Shown here in pieces: positions 43,694-53,109 of a stretch of DNA of 64,000 nt. The stretch lies in the NCBI RefSeq assembly GCF_049319665.1, contig NZ_JBMOUD010000015.1:1-64000 (forward strand). The letters are read 5' to 3'. Below the pieces are notes generated by a model. That model made no database searches and was not told where the DNA came from. It saw only the letters and a program-made list of their open reading frames with translations. Both the position numbers and the translations under genes were made by a program. Each line of letters begins with the position of its first letter. Positions within the stretch are counted from its first letter, which is position 1. Source of the stretch: JBMOUD01 sp049319665. GTDB lineage: Bacteria; Pseudomonadota; Gammaproteobacteria; Enterobacterales; Enterobacteriaceae.

Positions 43694-45400
43694 ATGAAAG
43701 ACGATAAATTATCTGATAACGAGCGTTTGAAATCTCAGAGTCAATTACTACGGGGTACCATAACGGAGGATTTAACGGATGATCTGACGGGGGGATTCCT
43801 TGGTGATAATTTTCAGCTCATTCGTTTCCACGGAATGTACCAGCAAGATGACCGGGATATTCGAGCAGAGCGCGCGGCACAAATGCTCGAGCCATTGCAC
43901 ACGGTGATGTTGCGGGTGCGTTTGCCCGGTGGGATTATTACCCCCAAACAGTGGCTCGGCATTGATGTATTTGCCTCTGAACATACACAATACGGCAGCA
44001 TCCGTATTACCAACCGTCAGGCATTACAGCTGCACGGTGTGCTGAAAAAAAATATCAAGCCGGTTCATCAATTGCTGCATCACTTGGGTCTGGATTCGCG
44101 CGCGACGGCAGGCGATGTCAATCGCAATGTATTATGCACCTCTAACCCGGTTGAATCTGCGCTGCATCAGCAGGCTTATGAATGGGCTAAAAAAATCTCC
44201 GAGCATCTGCTGCCGAAAACCAATGCTTATGCCGAAGTGTGGTTAGACGGTGAAAAAGTGCAGCAGCCCGAGAATGAAGCTATTCTGGGGAATAGTTATC
44301 TGCCGAGGAAATTTAAAACCGCCGTCGTTATCCCGCCGCAGAACGATGTTGATCTTCATGCAAATGACCTCAATTTTGTTGCCGTAGAGGAACAGGGTGA
44401 ACTTATTGGTTTCAACGTATTAGTCGGTGGCGGATTGGCGATGACCCACGGCGATGACAGCACCTATCCGCGGCTGGCCAGTGAATTTGGTTACATCTCG
44501 TTGGAATCAACGTTAGCCGTGGCGGAAGCGGTAGTCTCGACGCAGCGCGACTGGGGAAACCGTTCTAATCGACGTAATGCTAAGACCAAATATACTCTCG
44601 ATCGCGTTGGCGTTGATACCTTTAAAGCCGAAGTTGAACGCCGGGCAAGGCTATCATTTCAAGCGATTAGGCCTTATCACTTTAGCGGAAGAGGGGATCA
44701 CATCGGTTGGCTTAGCGGCATAGATGGCAAACACCATTTGACGCTGTTTATTCCCAGCGGACGTTTGATCGATTCGCCGGGCAAACCGCTAAAAAGCGGC
44801 GTTGCCGCTATCGCCCGTATCCATCAGGGAGATTTTCGCCTGACGCCAAACCAAAACCTGATTATTGCCGGGGTCAGCTCAGAGCAGAAAGCGGAAATAG
44901 ACGCGATCGCCCGTCAATATGCTTTGATTGATGATGAAGTTTCCGCGCAGCGGAAAAACTCAATGGCCTGCGTGTCTTTCCCGACGTGCCCGCTGGCGAT
45001 GGCTGAAGCGGAGCGGGTGCTTCCCGGTATTATCGATGCGTTGGATACTATTCTTACGCGTCACCATTTGAGCGACGATGCCATTATCTTCCGGGTGACC
45101 GGCTGCCCGAACGGCTGTGGACGTGCGATGCTGGCGGAAATCGGCTTAGTGGGGCGCGCGGTAGGACGTTATGCGTTATACCTTGGCGGCAACAAACAAG
45201 GGACACGTATTCCACGCTTGTATCGCGATAATTTACCGCTGGCGGCAATCTTAACGCTGCTGGAAGCACTGATTGCTGATTGGTCTGCTTATCGTCTGCC
45301 TGCGGAAGATTTTGGCGATTTCGTTATTCGTCATAACGTCGTGAAGCCGGTATTGAACTCCTCGATTGACTTCCATCAGCAGGATAAGGAAATCGTTTAA
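43694..45400 (+). CDS. cysI: Sulfite reductase hemoprotein beta-component, stand-alone paralogue
   Basis: 568 residues, full length for CysI (570). The siroheme/4Fe-4S cysteines are in ACVSFPTCPLAMAEAERV and TGCPNGCGRAM, and substrate-side residues in ITNRQALQLHGV and QRDWGNRSNRRNAKTKYTL are kept. It reduces sulfite to sulfide with electrons from CysJ. Neither cysJ nor cysH is adjacent, unlike the cysJIH operon, so this is either a relocated cysI or a second hemoprotein using another electron donor. No CysB site was identified by eye. Confidence 0.88.
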   Translation: MKDDKLSDNERLKSQSQLLRGTITEDLTDDLTGGFLGDNFQLIRFHGMYQQDDRDIRAERAAQMLEPLHTVMLRVRLPGGIITPKQWLGIDVFASEHTQYGSIRITNRQALQLHGVLKKNIKPVHQLLHHLGLDSRATAGDVNRNVLCTSNPVESALHQQAYEWAKKISEHLLPKTNAYAEVWLDGEKVQQPENEAILGNSYLPRKFKTAVVIPPQNDVDLHANDLNFVAVEEQGELIGFNVLVGGGLAMTHGDDSTYPRLASEFGYISLESTLAVAEAVVSTQRDWGNRSNRRNAKTKYTLDRVGVDTFKAEVERRARLSFQAIRPYHFSGRGDHIGWLSGIDGKHHLTLFIPSGRLIDSPGKPLKSGVAAIARIHQGDFRLTPNQNLIIAGVSSEQKAEIDAIARQYALIDDEVSAQRKNSMACVSFPTCPLAMAEAERVLPGIIDALDTILTRHHLSDDAIIFRVTGCPNGCGRAMLAEIGLVGRAVGRYALYLGGNKQGTRIPRLYRDNLPLAAILTLLEALIADWSAYRLPAEDFGDFVIRHNVVKPVLNSSIDFHQQDKEIV

Positions 45401-45767
45401 GTTATTGTGATGTTGAGCTATTTAGCGAGTTCCCTCTTAAGTTGTGCTTTGTTCACAGTGCTGCGGGTATAAACGTGCGAATAAGCATCGGAGAATATTC
45501 AGAGTTTCCGATGCTCAACGTCGCTCACTTTTAGAAGGAGCATCGTTTTCGGCGTAATGAATTTGTCCGCAGGCGTGTCCGTTCGCGGACTCTGTTTTGG
45601 TATCCCGATGTGCGAGACAGGCTTAATACCTTCCTTTTATTGCATCTAATGCAATTATCTTTGGAAAATAGCGTCATTTCTCCATCAATAGCCACCTGAC
45701 ATGATGTCGGCATCGTTCATCATATTGCTCAACGTTGAGTCACGAGCAATGACATCACAGGATCGCT
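45401..45767. other. Intergenic region, nothing recognised
   Basis: 367 bases between the sulfite reductase and ydhP genes. A short inverted repeat CCGTTCGCGGA-type hairpin lies near 45575-45590; otherwise I see nothing. Confidence 0.45.
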
Positions 45768-46937
45768 ATGAAAATTAATTTTCCTTTACTTGCTTTGGCT
45801 ATCGGCGCCTTTGGTATCGGTACGACCGAGTTCTTTCCGATGGGCCTGCTGCCAGTGATTGCGCAGGGGGTCAACGTCTCGATCCCAACGGCAGGTATGT
45901 TGATCAGTGCTTATGCCGTTGGCGTGATGGTTGGCGCGCCGCTGATGACTTTACTGCTCTCACGTCGCTCCCCGCGCAGCGCGCTGGTTTTTCTGATGAG
46001 CATTTTTACGCTGGGCAACATTTTGTCCGCCATGTCGCCAGATTATACGACCTTGTTACTCTCTCGTTTAGTCACCAGCCTTAACCATGGTGCCTTCTTT
46101 GGGCTGGGATCGGTTGTTGCCGCCAGCCTGGTGCCAAAAAATAAACAGGCCAGCGCGGTCGCAACCATGTTTATGGGGCTAACTATTGCTAATGTCGGCG
46201 GCGTACCGGCCGCCACGTGGTTAGGCCAAGTGATTGGCTGGCGGATGGCCTTCCTTTCTACTGCCGGGTTGGGGTTGCTAGCGATGTTAAGTCTGTTACT
46301 TTCGCTGCCGAAAGGGGAAGCGGGGCGCCGCCCTAATGTGCGTCAGGAGCTGTCGGTATTGATTCGTCCACAGGTATTAACCGCTTTGTTGACTACCGCG
46401 CTCGGGGCCGGGGCAATGTTTACTCTCTATACCTATATTGCGCCGGTATTAAGCAGCATCACGTCGGCAACGCCTGCTTTTATTACCGCGATGTTAGTAC
46501 TGATTGGCTTGGGCTTTACGCTGGGTAACTACTTAGGTGGGCGTTTTGCTGACTATTCGGTTAACGGCGCGCTGAAAGGTTTCTTGTTACTGTTAATCCT
46601 CATTATGCTAGCGATCCCTTTCACTGCCACAACCGGCATCGGCGCTGCTGTCAGTATGGTTATCTGGGGCACCGCCACCTTTGCCGTGGTTCCGCCGCTA
46701 CAAATGAAGGTGATGCGCGTCGCCAGTGAAGCACCAGGCCTGGCCTCTTCGGTTAATATTGGTGCTTTTAATCTGGGGAATGCTATCGGTGCGGGAGCGG
46801 GTGGCGCAGTGATCTCGTCCGGTTTAGGCTACAGCTACGTCCCTGCAATGGGCGCAGTTATTGCGCTGGCCGGATTGCTGTTAGTGCTGGCACAAACGCG
46901 TCGTGTTGAAACGCGACGGTTTAGTGAGGAAGCGTAA
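45768..46937 (+). CDS. ydhP: MFS transporter YdhP (DHA1 family)
   Basis: 389 residues with twelve predicted membrane segments. The N-terminus (FPLLALAIGAFGIGTTEFFP) and SRLVTSLNHGAFFGLGSVVA follow E. coli YdhP almost residue for residue. It belongs to the AraJ-like branch of drug/sugar efflux proteins; the natural substrate is not known. A single gene with its own leader. Confidence 0.92.
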   Translation: MKINFPLLALAIGAFGIGTTEFFPMGLLPVIAQGVNVSIPTAGMLISAYAVGVMVGAPLMTLLLSRRSPRSALVFLMSIFTLGNILSAMSPDYTTLLLSRLVTSLNHGAFFGLGSVVAASLVPKNKQASAVATMFMGLTIANVGGVPAATWLGQVIGWRMAFLSTAGLGLLAMLSLLLSLPKGEAGRRPNVRQELSVLIRPQVLTALLTTALGAGAMFTLYTYIAPVLSSITSATPAFITAMLVLIGLGFTLGNYLGGRFADYSVNGALKGFLLLLILIMLAIPFTATTGIGAAVSMVIWGTATFAVVPPLQMKVMRVASEAPGLASSVNIGAFNLGNAIGAGAGGAVISSGLGYSYVPAMGAVIALAGLLLVLAQTRRVETRRFSEEA

Positions 46938-47136
46938 TTATATTAGTAGTGAGCATATTAACCTTCTCTGTATGGGGAAGGTTATTTTATGTTATGTGAT
47001 TAGCCACCCAGTTAAATTTAAATAATCACCGTAAAGTCCATTTCGTTATATTTTACTTTTATCGAGTGTTAATTAATTAACAATTAATTATGGATGATAT
47101 GCTATTAAGCAGGTGTTAATCAAAGGAGATGACACG

Positions 47137-47616
47137 ATGGCTATTCCTGCCTATTTATGGTTAAAAGATGATGGTGGCGCAGATATTAAAGGTTCGGTAG
47201 ATGTACAGGGTAGAGAAGGCAGTATTGAAGTTGTCAGCTTTATGCATGGCCTTAATATTCCTACCGACGATCACACGGGAAAATTAACCGGAACCCGTAT
47301 TCATAGTGCGATGGAAATTGAAAAAGAGTTCGATTCTTCGAGTCCTTATCTCTACAAAGCTGTCTCAACGGGGCAAACATTAAAATCAGCAGAATTGAAA
47401 TGGTACAAAATTAATGATGCGGGGCAGGAACAAGAATACTTTAATATGTTACTCGAAAACGTAAAGCTTGTCGGTGTAAATCCAATAATGCACAACATTA
47501 AATCGGTTGAGAATATGAATCATTTGGAATCAGTATGTTTGCGTTATGAGCGTATTACGTGGAAATACTGTGATGGGAATATTCAGCATAGTGATACGTG
47601 GAGGGAAAAGGCATAA
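47137..47616 (+). CDS. hcp: Hcp family type VI secretion tube protein
   Basis: 159 residues from ATG 47137 with AAAGGAG seven-eight bases upstream; a reading from 47113 precedes that site. Hcp hallmarks: MAIPAYLWLKDDGGADIKGS, the VVSFMHGLNIPTD region and HSAMEIEKEFDSSSPYL. Hcp hexamers stack into the inner tube of the type VI apparatus and can carry small effectors in the lumen. No tss core genes are in the window, so this is an orphan hcp-effector module. Confidence 0.93.
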   Translation: MAIPAYLWLKDDGGADIKGSVDVQGREGSIEVVSFMHGLNIPTDDHTGKLTGTRIHSAMEIEKEFDSSSPYLYKAVSTGQTLKSAELKWYKINDAGQEQEYFNMLLENVKLVGVNPIMHNIKSVENMNHLESVCLRYERITWKYCDGNIQHSDTWREKA

Positions 47617-47685
47617 AGGCGTGTAGGAGTTGATATGGCGCGTGATACGCCATATCGCATGGAGAGAGTTTCAAGGAGAAAGGCG

Positions 47686-48054
47686 ATGACATGGGTTTAT
47701 GATGTAAGAAAAAGAACCTTCACTCACAATGGTAAATTAGAGTTTACTGCTAGGTACGCAGGTGCTATTGGATATAAAAACGATCCTCAATTTGAGAGCC
47801 TGCAAGATAAAGGACCATTACCTCGCGGTAGATATAAAATTGTAGGTGTACCATTTACGCATCGTCGTGCTGGCAGGTATACCTTGAGATTAAGTCAGTA
47901 CCCTTCTAATAATATGTTTGGCCGAGATGGTTTTTTAATTCATGGTGATAGTATTCAACATCCTGGCACTGCCTCAAATGGTTGTATTGTTCTGGACCCA
48001 AGATTTAGACACCGCATTTATGAGAGCAACGATAAGGAGCTTATAGTAAAATGA
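47686..48054 (+). CDS. Tlde1-like type VI effector (DUF2778, L,D-transpeptidase fold)
   Basis: 122 residues from the ATG at 47686, which has AAGGAG seven bases upstream and gives the usual MTW-Y start; the reading from 47635 adds 17 residues. Motifs: GPLPRGRYKIVG, FGRDGFLIHGDSIQHPG and ASNGCIVLD with the catalytic Cys. Tlde1 in Salmonella is a periplasm-acting enzyme that cuts and exchanges on the tetrapeptide stems of target-cell peptidoglycan. No signal peptide is visible, as expected of an Hcp-delivered protein. It overlaps the next gene by four bases. Confidence 0.85.
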   Translation: MTWVYDVRKRTFTHNGKLEFTARYAGAIGYKNDPQFESLQDKGPLPRGRYKIVGVPFTHRRAGRYTLRLSQYPSNNMFGRDGFLIHGDSIQHPGTASNGCIVLDPRFRHRIYESNDKELIVK

Positions 48055-48494
48055 ATACTATCATTAGATTATTTTTTTTCTTCCACATTTTTCTATCAAC
48101 AATCGTCGAAGCAGTTGAGAAAAATCCGTGTGCCATTCCAGCATCATCCGTTGGTATTAGTATGACCGATGCAATGCTTAATGACTTTAAGATCTCCCGA
48201 TCTACAATTGTTGAAAATAAAACAAAAATGGAGCTTATCGATAATGTCAAGGTTGATAGTGCTTTCTCTGATTTTATGGCGAAAGAGGATAAAGTTAAAG
48301 ACACAGATAATTTTGTTTCATTAGAGGAATATAGAGGAATTTATCGTGAGGGAAACCCTAGGAATCTGATTGTCAAAGTCAGCTATGAGAATAAAGAAAG
48401 AAAACACAATATATTTCTAGCTTCATCTATTGTTAACGACGATGAATGTTCTATTAGATTTAACGGTTACATTATAATTAAACGCGAATTTTAG
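48051..48494 (+). CDS. Putative periplasmic immunity protein for the Tlde1-like effector
   Basis: 147 residues, starting in the ATGA overlap with the effector gene. A hydrophobic N-terminus (IIRLFFFFHIFLSTIVEAVE) serves as signal peptide; the mature protein has two cysteines (PCAIP, DECSI) that may form a disulfide. No family was recognised by sequence. Coupled expression and export to the compartment where the effector acts support the immunity role, an inference from context. Confidence 0.72.
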   Translation: MNTIIRLFFFFHIFLSTIVEAVEKNPCAIPASSVGISMTDAMLNDFKISRSTIVENKTKMELIDNVKVDSAFSDFMAKEDKVKDTDNFVSLEEYRGIYREGNPRNLIVKVSYENKERKHNIFLASSIVNDDECSIRFNGYIIIKREF

Positions 48495-48672
48495 CACTAT
48501 TCCCAGTGGTAATAATTTTTTTACATCTCTGGAGACAACCGCACCAACCCGGCAATGAAAGACATCTTGTCACCGGGTTGGCGGGGGATCTTACTTTTAA
48601 AGCAGATGGCGTCTTCTTAGTGCATCATGATTCATAACGCTCCTTCCGATCGGCCACCAATAATATTGTGAA

Positions 48673-50169
48673 TTACTTACGCTGTTTGGAATAAATCGGT
48701 GGTACGTCCAGCTTGCACACAAAAGTCAGGAACGCGTAGCAAGCCGCGCCCAGTATCATGGCAACAATAACGCCGATATTGGCCGTAGCGAAAACGCTAT
48801 GCTTGGTCTCATCGGTCAGTAAAAAACCGACCAGATGCGCAATATAAGGATCTGATGAGGTAATAGTTCCTGCACCGACAATGGTGGCTAATAGCAATGA
48901 GACGAGTGCGGTCCAGCGACCATTGCGACCACCAAGACCTGCCGGTTGTGCCATATCAACATTCCAGCCCAAGCGACGTTGACGGATAAAGTCAATCAGC
49001 TGGATTGCGCCCATAGATCCCAGTACTACTGAAATTGATGCCAGGAATGACTGGAAGGTTGCTAAGAATGAGCTGGAGATAAACAGCAGATAAAACGCGC
49101 CGAAGGCGATCAACAGGGCGTTAAAAGCGGTGGTAGTGGCGCGGCTGGCTGGCACACCCATTGCTAATAATGCTAATCCAGAACTGTAGACGCCAGTAAT
49201 CGCTGCGGAGAGCAGTGAAATAATAATCACGATAGAGAAAGGAACGTAGAACCAGAACGGCAACAGATCGGTTAACGCGGCGATCGGCTGTGAGGAAGCG
49301 GCTTTACTCAGTTCTGGGTTGCTGCTGGCCAGCAGCACGCCGAGTACTAGCAATACTACGACGGGGAATGAGATGCCGCCCGTTGTCCAGAAGATCACTT
49401 TTTTAGCAGATGCTGTTTTCGGTAAATAGCGAGCAAAGTCGCCGCCATAGTTCAGAAAACCTAGTCCGACCATAGTCATTGCCAGTACGACACCGCCAAA
49501 ATAGGTAATCAGATTGCCAGCAGGTTCATGGCCGACCTGAGCCCAATGGATGTGCGGCAGGATCATGATGATGAATATGATGCTCATACCGCCGGTAAGC
49601 CAGGCGATAAGCTTTTCCACTTTCATAATCAACTGATGTCCGTAGATAGCAATCGACATGGTGGCAAATAAGGTCACGATAAACCAACCCAAAGTGCAGG
49701 CTAAAGTGGCACTGCCGCTGGCATTGGCAAAAATTGATGGCCAAAGTTTGGCAAACAGCGCAGCCCCGGTAGTGGCGGAGAGTGTGATGATGGTGATTTT
49801 CCAGCCCATGTTAGATATATAGGCAAATAGGGTCGGTATTTTGTTGCCGTGATAACCAAAAGCGAAACGAGTTTGCGTGAGTGTCGGTAGTCCGGTTTTC
49901 GGCCCGCCAGTGGCTAAAATACCCACCAATAAACTCGAGACGATATAGCCTAAAATCCCTGAGGTAATCGATTGCCAGGCATTTAACCCCAAAGAGTAAA
50001 CATAAATGCCATAAGTAATTCCTAGGATGGAGACGTTCCATGAAAACCAAATAGGGAACAATCCGGCCGGTGTGCCATAGCGTTCTTGCTCGGTGACTGG
50101 ATTAACGCCATTGGTTTCAATCTTCCCGGTGTTGCCTGCTGGTTCGCTAAAATTGTTTTTTTCACTCAT
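48673..50169 (-). CDS. NCS1 family purine/cytosine permease
   Basis: 498 residues, about twelve membrane segments. NCS1 features are RYGTPAGLFPIWFSWNVSIL near the N-terminus, then ASNMGWK-like YISNMGWKITI and NYGGDFARYLP in the middle. The family imports nucleobases, hydantoins, allantoin, thiamin and related compounds by Na+ or H+ symport. It starts two bases after the stop of the HTH-kinase gene, so the two are one operon; a substrate that is phosphorylated after entry, such as a nucleoside, is plausible. Confidence 0.87.
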   Translation of the reverse strand: MSEKNNFSEPAGNTGKIETNGVNPVTEQERYGTPAGLFPIWFSWNVSILGITYGIYVYSLGLNAWQSITSGILGYIVSSLLVGILATGGPKTGLPTLTQTRFAFGYHGNKIPTLFAYISNMGWKITIITLSATTGAALFAKLWPSIFANASGSATLACTLGWFIVTLFATMSIAIYGHQLIMKVEKLIAWLTGGMSIIFIIMILPHIHWAQVGHEPAGNLITYFGGVVLAMTMVGLGFLNYGGDFARYLPKTASAKKVIFWTTGGISFPVVVLLVLGVLLASSNPELSKAASSQPIAALTDLLPFWFYVPFSIVIIISLLSAAITGVYSSGLALLAMGVPASRATTTAFNALLIAFGAFYLLFISSSFLATFQSFLASISVVLGSMGAIQLIDFIRQRRLGWNVDMAQPAGLGGRNGRWTALVSLLLATIVGAGTITSSDPYIAHLVGFLLTDETKHSVFATANIGVIVAMILGAACYAFLTFVCKLDVPPIYSKQRK

Positions 50170-50171
50170 TA

Positions 50172-51389
50172 TTATTTTCCGTTGTATTGGGAAAGGCGGG
50201 ATAGTGCGCTGTCATGATCCGGCATGTTAGAAGCGCCGATTTTCTCTACCGCAAGGGAAGCAAACGCCGAGGCAAATCGAGCCGCTTGTACGACAGATTC
50301 TCCTTTGGCAATCGCCGCGGCGAAAGCGCCGTTAAAGGCATCTCCCGCACCCGTGGTATCGACACTCATTGCTTTAAATGCTTGGATATATTCATGTTTT
50401 TTACCATCAAAAATCAGTGCGCCTTTGGAACCCATTGTAATAATGACGCACCCTGCTCCCTGTTCTTTAATACACTCGGCGGCCCGTTTCGCACTCTCCA
50501 GATTGTTAACTTCGATGCCAGAAAGTAATGATGCTTCTGTTTCATTAGGCGTAATAAAATCCACCATATGCAGGCATTGCAGGGCATCAGGAGAGTAGGG
50601 AGCCGGATTAAGAATGACGTTGACTCCCAATTTATGCGCGATAGTTATCGCGTTTAGCGTGGCAGAAAAATTATTTTCCAGTTGAGTCAAAAAGATATCA
50701 GCGTTGGCTAGCTCAGGGGTAATAGCAAAAACTTCTTCATCAGTGATGCACTGGTTGGCACCTGGGTAGATAGCGATCATGTTCTCTCCATCTTGTTGAG
50801 AAACATAGATCAGTGCGCTGCCGGTTTTAGCTTCTTCATGTTGGTACAGCGTCATGCTTTTGATGCAAGAAGAGGAAAGATGGTCATAGGCAAACTGGCT
50901 AAACTGATCTTTACCTACCTTGGCGACAAAATGAACATCGGCTAATGATTTGCTGGCAGCGAGTGCTTGGTTAGCGCCTTTTCCGCCGGGACCGATGATA
51001 CTATCGGTCGATAATATGGATTCGCCGCCTTTCGGGAAACGACCAACATTGGCAATAATATCAACGTTAAATGAGCCTAAAATGCAGACTTTTCCGCTCA
51101 TTTTTTTGCGTTTCTTTTCGGGGGTATTTTCTTTGTAGGTTTTTATCTTTTTAAAAAAATCGATAATTGTAGCGTCAAATTTATTTATCGCTTCGGCGTT
51201 AAGGGTCTTATTTTCTATCATGGCACCGCCGTGACAACGCTTAATCACCCCTTTTTGTGTCAGGAAATTCAAATCGTTCCTAATAGTTTCCTTGCTAACG
51301 TTAAAAAGTGGAGCTAAATCGTTTACATACACACTCTCATTTTTATACAGCAGCTCTAAGATCAAGCGCCTGCGTTTTTCTGTAAACAT
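50172..51389 (-). CDS. DeoR-type HTH fused to ribokinase-family kinase
   Basis: 405 residues. Residues 1-56 are a DeoR winged helix (RRRLILELLYKNESVYVNDL and VSKETIRNDLNFL, KRCHGGAM). A ~40-residue charged linker leads to a complete PfkB kinase (97-405, 309 residues, the size of E. coli ribokinase): GSFNVDIIANVGRFPKGGES, GPGGKGANQALAA, NPAPYSPDAL and the catalytic Asp in DTTGAGDAFNGAFAAA. It probably represses or activates its own operon in response to the sugar or nucleoside it phosphorylates. An internal Met at residue 97 could start a separate kinase. Confidence 0.9.
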   Translation of the reverse strand: MFTEKRRRLILELLYKNESVYVNDLAPLFNVSKETIRNDLNFLTQKGVIKRCHGGAMIENKTLNAEAINKFDATIIDFFKKIKTYKENTPEKKRKKMSGKVCILGSFNVDIIANVGRFPKGGESILSTDSIIGPGGKGANQALAASKSLADVHFVAKVGKDQFSQFAYDHLSSSCIKSMTLYQHEEAKTGSALIYVSQQDGENMIAIYPGANQCITDEEVFAITPELANADIFLTQLENNFSATLNAITIAHKLGVNVILNPAPYSPDALQCLHMVDFITPNETEASLLSGIEVNNLESAKRAAECIKEQGAGCVIITMGSKGALIFDGKKHEYIQAFKAMSVDTTGAGDAFNGAFAAAIAKGESVVQAARFASAFASLAVEKIGASNMPDHDSALSRLSQYNGK

Positions 51390-51849
51390 GCTCTACCTTT
51401 TATTCTCAACTGTAACGCCAGAATTGCGATAATGTTATAAATGATAAATAAAGGATAAATATTGATAGCTTTCACAAATTCAACAAGCAAACGGAAGTAA
51501 ACAAAAGAAAAACAACTATTTTATTTGTTTATCATATGGTTGGATTTTGCGGGGGGAAGGTTGTTTTAATGGAAAGGTAAAAAATACGTGGCGATAAGCA
51601 TCGATAAAAACAAGTGTAACAAGCGATGTGGCCATGCTTTGATTGTAGAATCGGTGGAAGCTACAAGACCGTATCTGACCGCAGGATAATATCAGCTGAT
51701 ATTTTTCATCAAAAATCATCAGCTGATATTATTTTTTAGAGAGTTAATTGATTCCGTCGATATATCTATATTTATGGGTTAAAGGTGAGGGGTTATAATT
51801 GCTAACGATGGTTTTAATACTATTTTTTTAACGCTATGATTTTAATTTT
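51390..51849. other. Intergenic region with a large inverted repeat
   Basis: 460 AT-rich bases. The arms GATAATATCAGCTGAT (51685-51700) and ATCAGCTGATATTAT (51718-51732) pair over 15 bp with a 17-nt loop, and TTTTTT follows on the plus strand. Each arm itself contains the palindrome ATCAGCTGAT, so it may be a terminator, an operator with two sites, or both. The promoter of the HTH-kinase operon must lie at about 51390-51450. Confidence 0.6.
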
Positions 51850-52671
51850 TTATTCTATTGTTTTGTATTTTATACAAAATTTATTGTCTCCTGTTTCTGT
51901 TTTCTTACAAGAGGCGAAAAATGTAACTTTCATAGGTTCATTACTTATTTTTTCCTCATAGTAAAAAATATCCTGCTTTCCTTGGTTACAATCTACATTT
52001 TCAGACTCCAGCATTTTAGTCGCCTTTGACATTAAATTTGGTGTTGCTGGCATTCTATGAAGTGTGTAAATCGTGCAGTTTTTATAAATGCCAATCAGTT
52101 GAGGGGCGGATTCTTTTGGTAACGACGATTGTCCACGGTTAAAGAGAAGGTAGATAATAGTAAGAATCGAAATTGACAAAAGAAAATACACAATTTTTAT
52201 TTTTTTTATGATTTTTTTTGGTTTGTTTATTGATGTAATTAATGAAATGGATTTACTTCCAATTTCCACTAAATGGCTATCTTCTGATAACATGATATCG
52301 TTAGTCGTTTCACTCTCTTCCACATCGTTATGAACAATGATTGGGTATGATTGAATATTGGCTTCAATTTTAAATCCAATCCTCGGTATTGTAACAATAA
52401 GTTTTTTATCTAAGCCTAAAAGCTCGAATGATTTCCTTAGTTCACTGATGCAATTGTTAAGACTAGGGTTGGATGCCGGATATCCTAAATCCTCCCAAGC
52501 CTTTTTCAAAATTACATCGCGCGGGAGGTTATCGCCATTACTTTTTATTAACTCGTTAAAAACTCTTGTTGCGGGTTTCGTTAATTCTATTTCTGTTTGT
52601 TTTTCATTTGCTAAAGCTAAGGTGCGATTTTTTGAATCAAAAACAACGGTGAAATTAATAATATATTTCAT
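51850..52671 (-). CDS. ToxR/CadC-like membrane-bound transcription regulator
   Basis: 273 residues. An OmpR-type winged helix (~15-110; ELTKPATRVFNELIKSNGDN, KKAWEDLGYPASNPSLNNCI and VTIPRIGFKI) is followed by a linker, one membrane segment (IVYFLLSISILTIIYLLFNR) and a ~95-residue periplasmic domain with four to five cysteines. Such proteins sense acid, bile or redox conditions outside the membrane and act directly on promoters. It is divergent from the fimbrial operon and is the obvious candidate to regulate it. AT-rich, probably part of the same acquired block. Confidence 0.85.
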   Translation of the reverse strand: MKYIINFTVVFDSKNRTLALANEKQTEIELTKPATRVFNELIKSNGDNLPRDVILKKAWEDLGYPASNPSLNNCISELRKSFELLGLDKKLIVTIPRIGFKIEANIQSYPIIVHNDVEESETTNDIMLSEDSHLVEIGSKSISLITSINKPKKIIKKIKIVYFLLSISILTIIYLLFNRGQSSLPKESAPQLIGIYKNCTIYTLHRMPATPNLMSKATKMLESENVDCNQGKQDIFYYEEKISNEPMKVTFFASCKKTETGDNKFCIKYKTIE

Positions 52672-53109
52672 ATTTTAGTTACCTTCCTGGTATTTATATT
52701 AGGTGTTTAATTCTATTCTTCAATAGAATTTTACCATTCCTTATTAAAATCTGATTTGACATCTCATTTTATGTCAATTGAGCAAGTTTACTCTTTTTTT
52801 TGATTAGGATTAAACTGATATTTAATTAGTGTACTGTTCTCCGCTGTTATAATGAAAATTCATTTTATGGGTTTAAATTCTAATATTTTGCTTAATTTTT
52901 TATAAAAGTCTAATTTTTGTTGATTTTGCAGATTAATTTGCTGGTTTTGTTTTGCGAAGGTATTCTTTCTCCCGTTGCCGGATAGCATGTTTAGGACGCC
53001 ATATTATGTTGCTTGGCGTATTTATCTATATGTGTGGGGCTATAGAAAGCAGTAACTCGTACCAATACGAGAGAACGATAGGATTTATTACACTAAAGGA
53101 ATTTGTCGA
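52672..53109. other. Regulatory region between the regulator and the fimbrial operon
   Basis: 438 very AT-rich bases without a gene. Divergent promoters are expected here. I looked for the inverted repeats of a phase-variable invertible switch, as in Proteus mrp, and found none; there is also no fim-type recombinase gene nearby. The sequence CTAAAGGA (about 53093-53100) is the ribosome site of the major pilin. Confidence 0.55.

Noticed and set aside
52672..53109. Phase-variable invertible promoter for the fimbriae
   Set aside because: No flanking inverted repeats and no nearby recombinase gene; xerD at 2 kb is the housekeeping enzyme.
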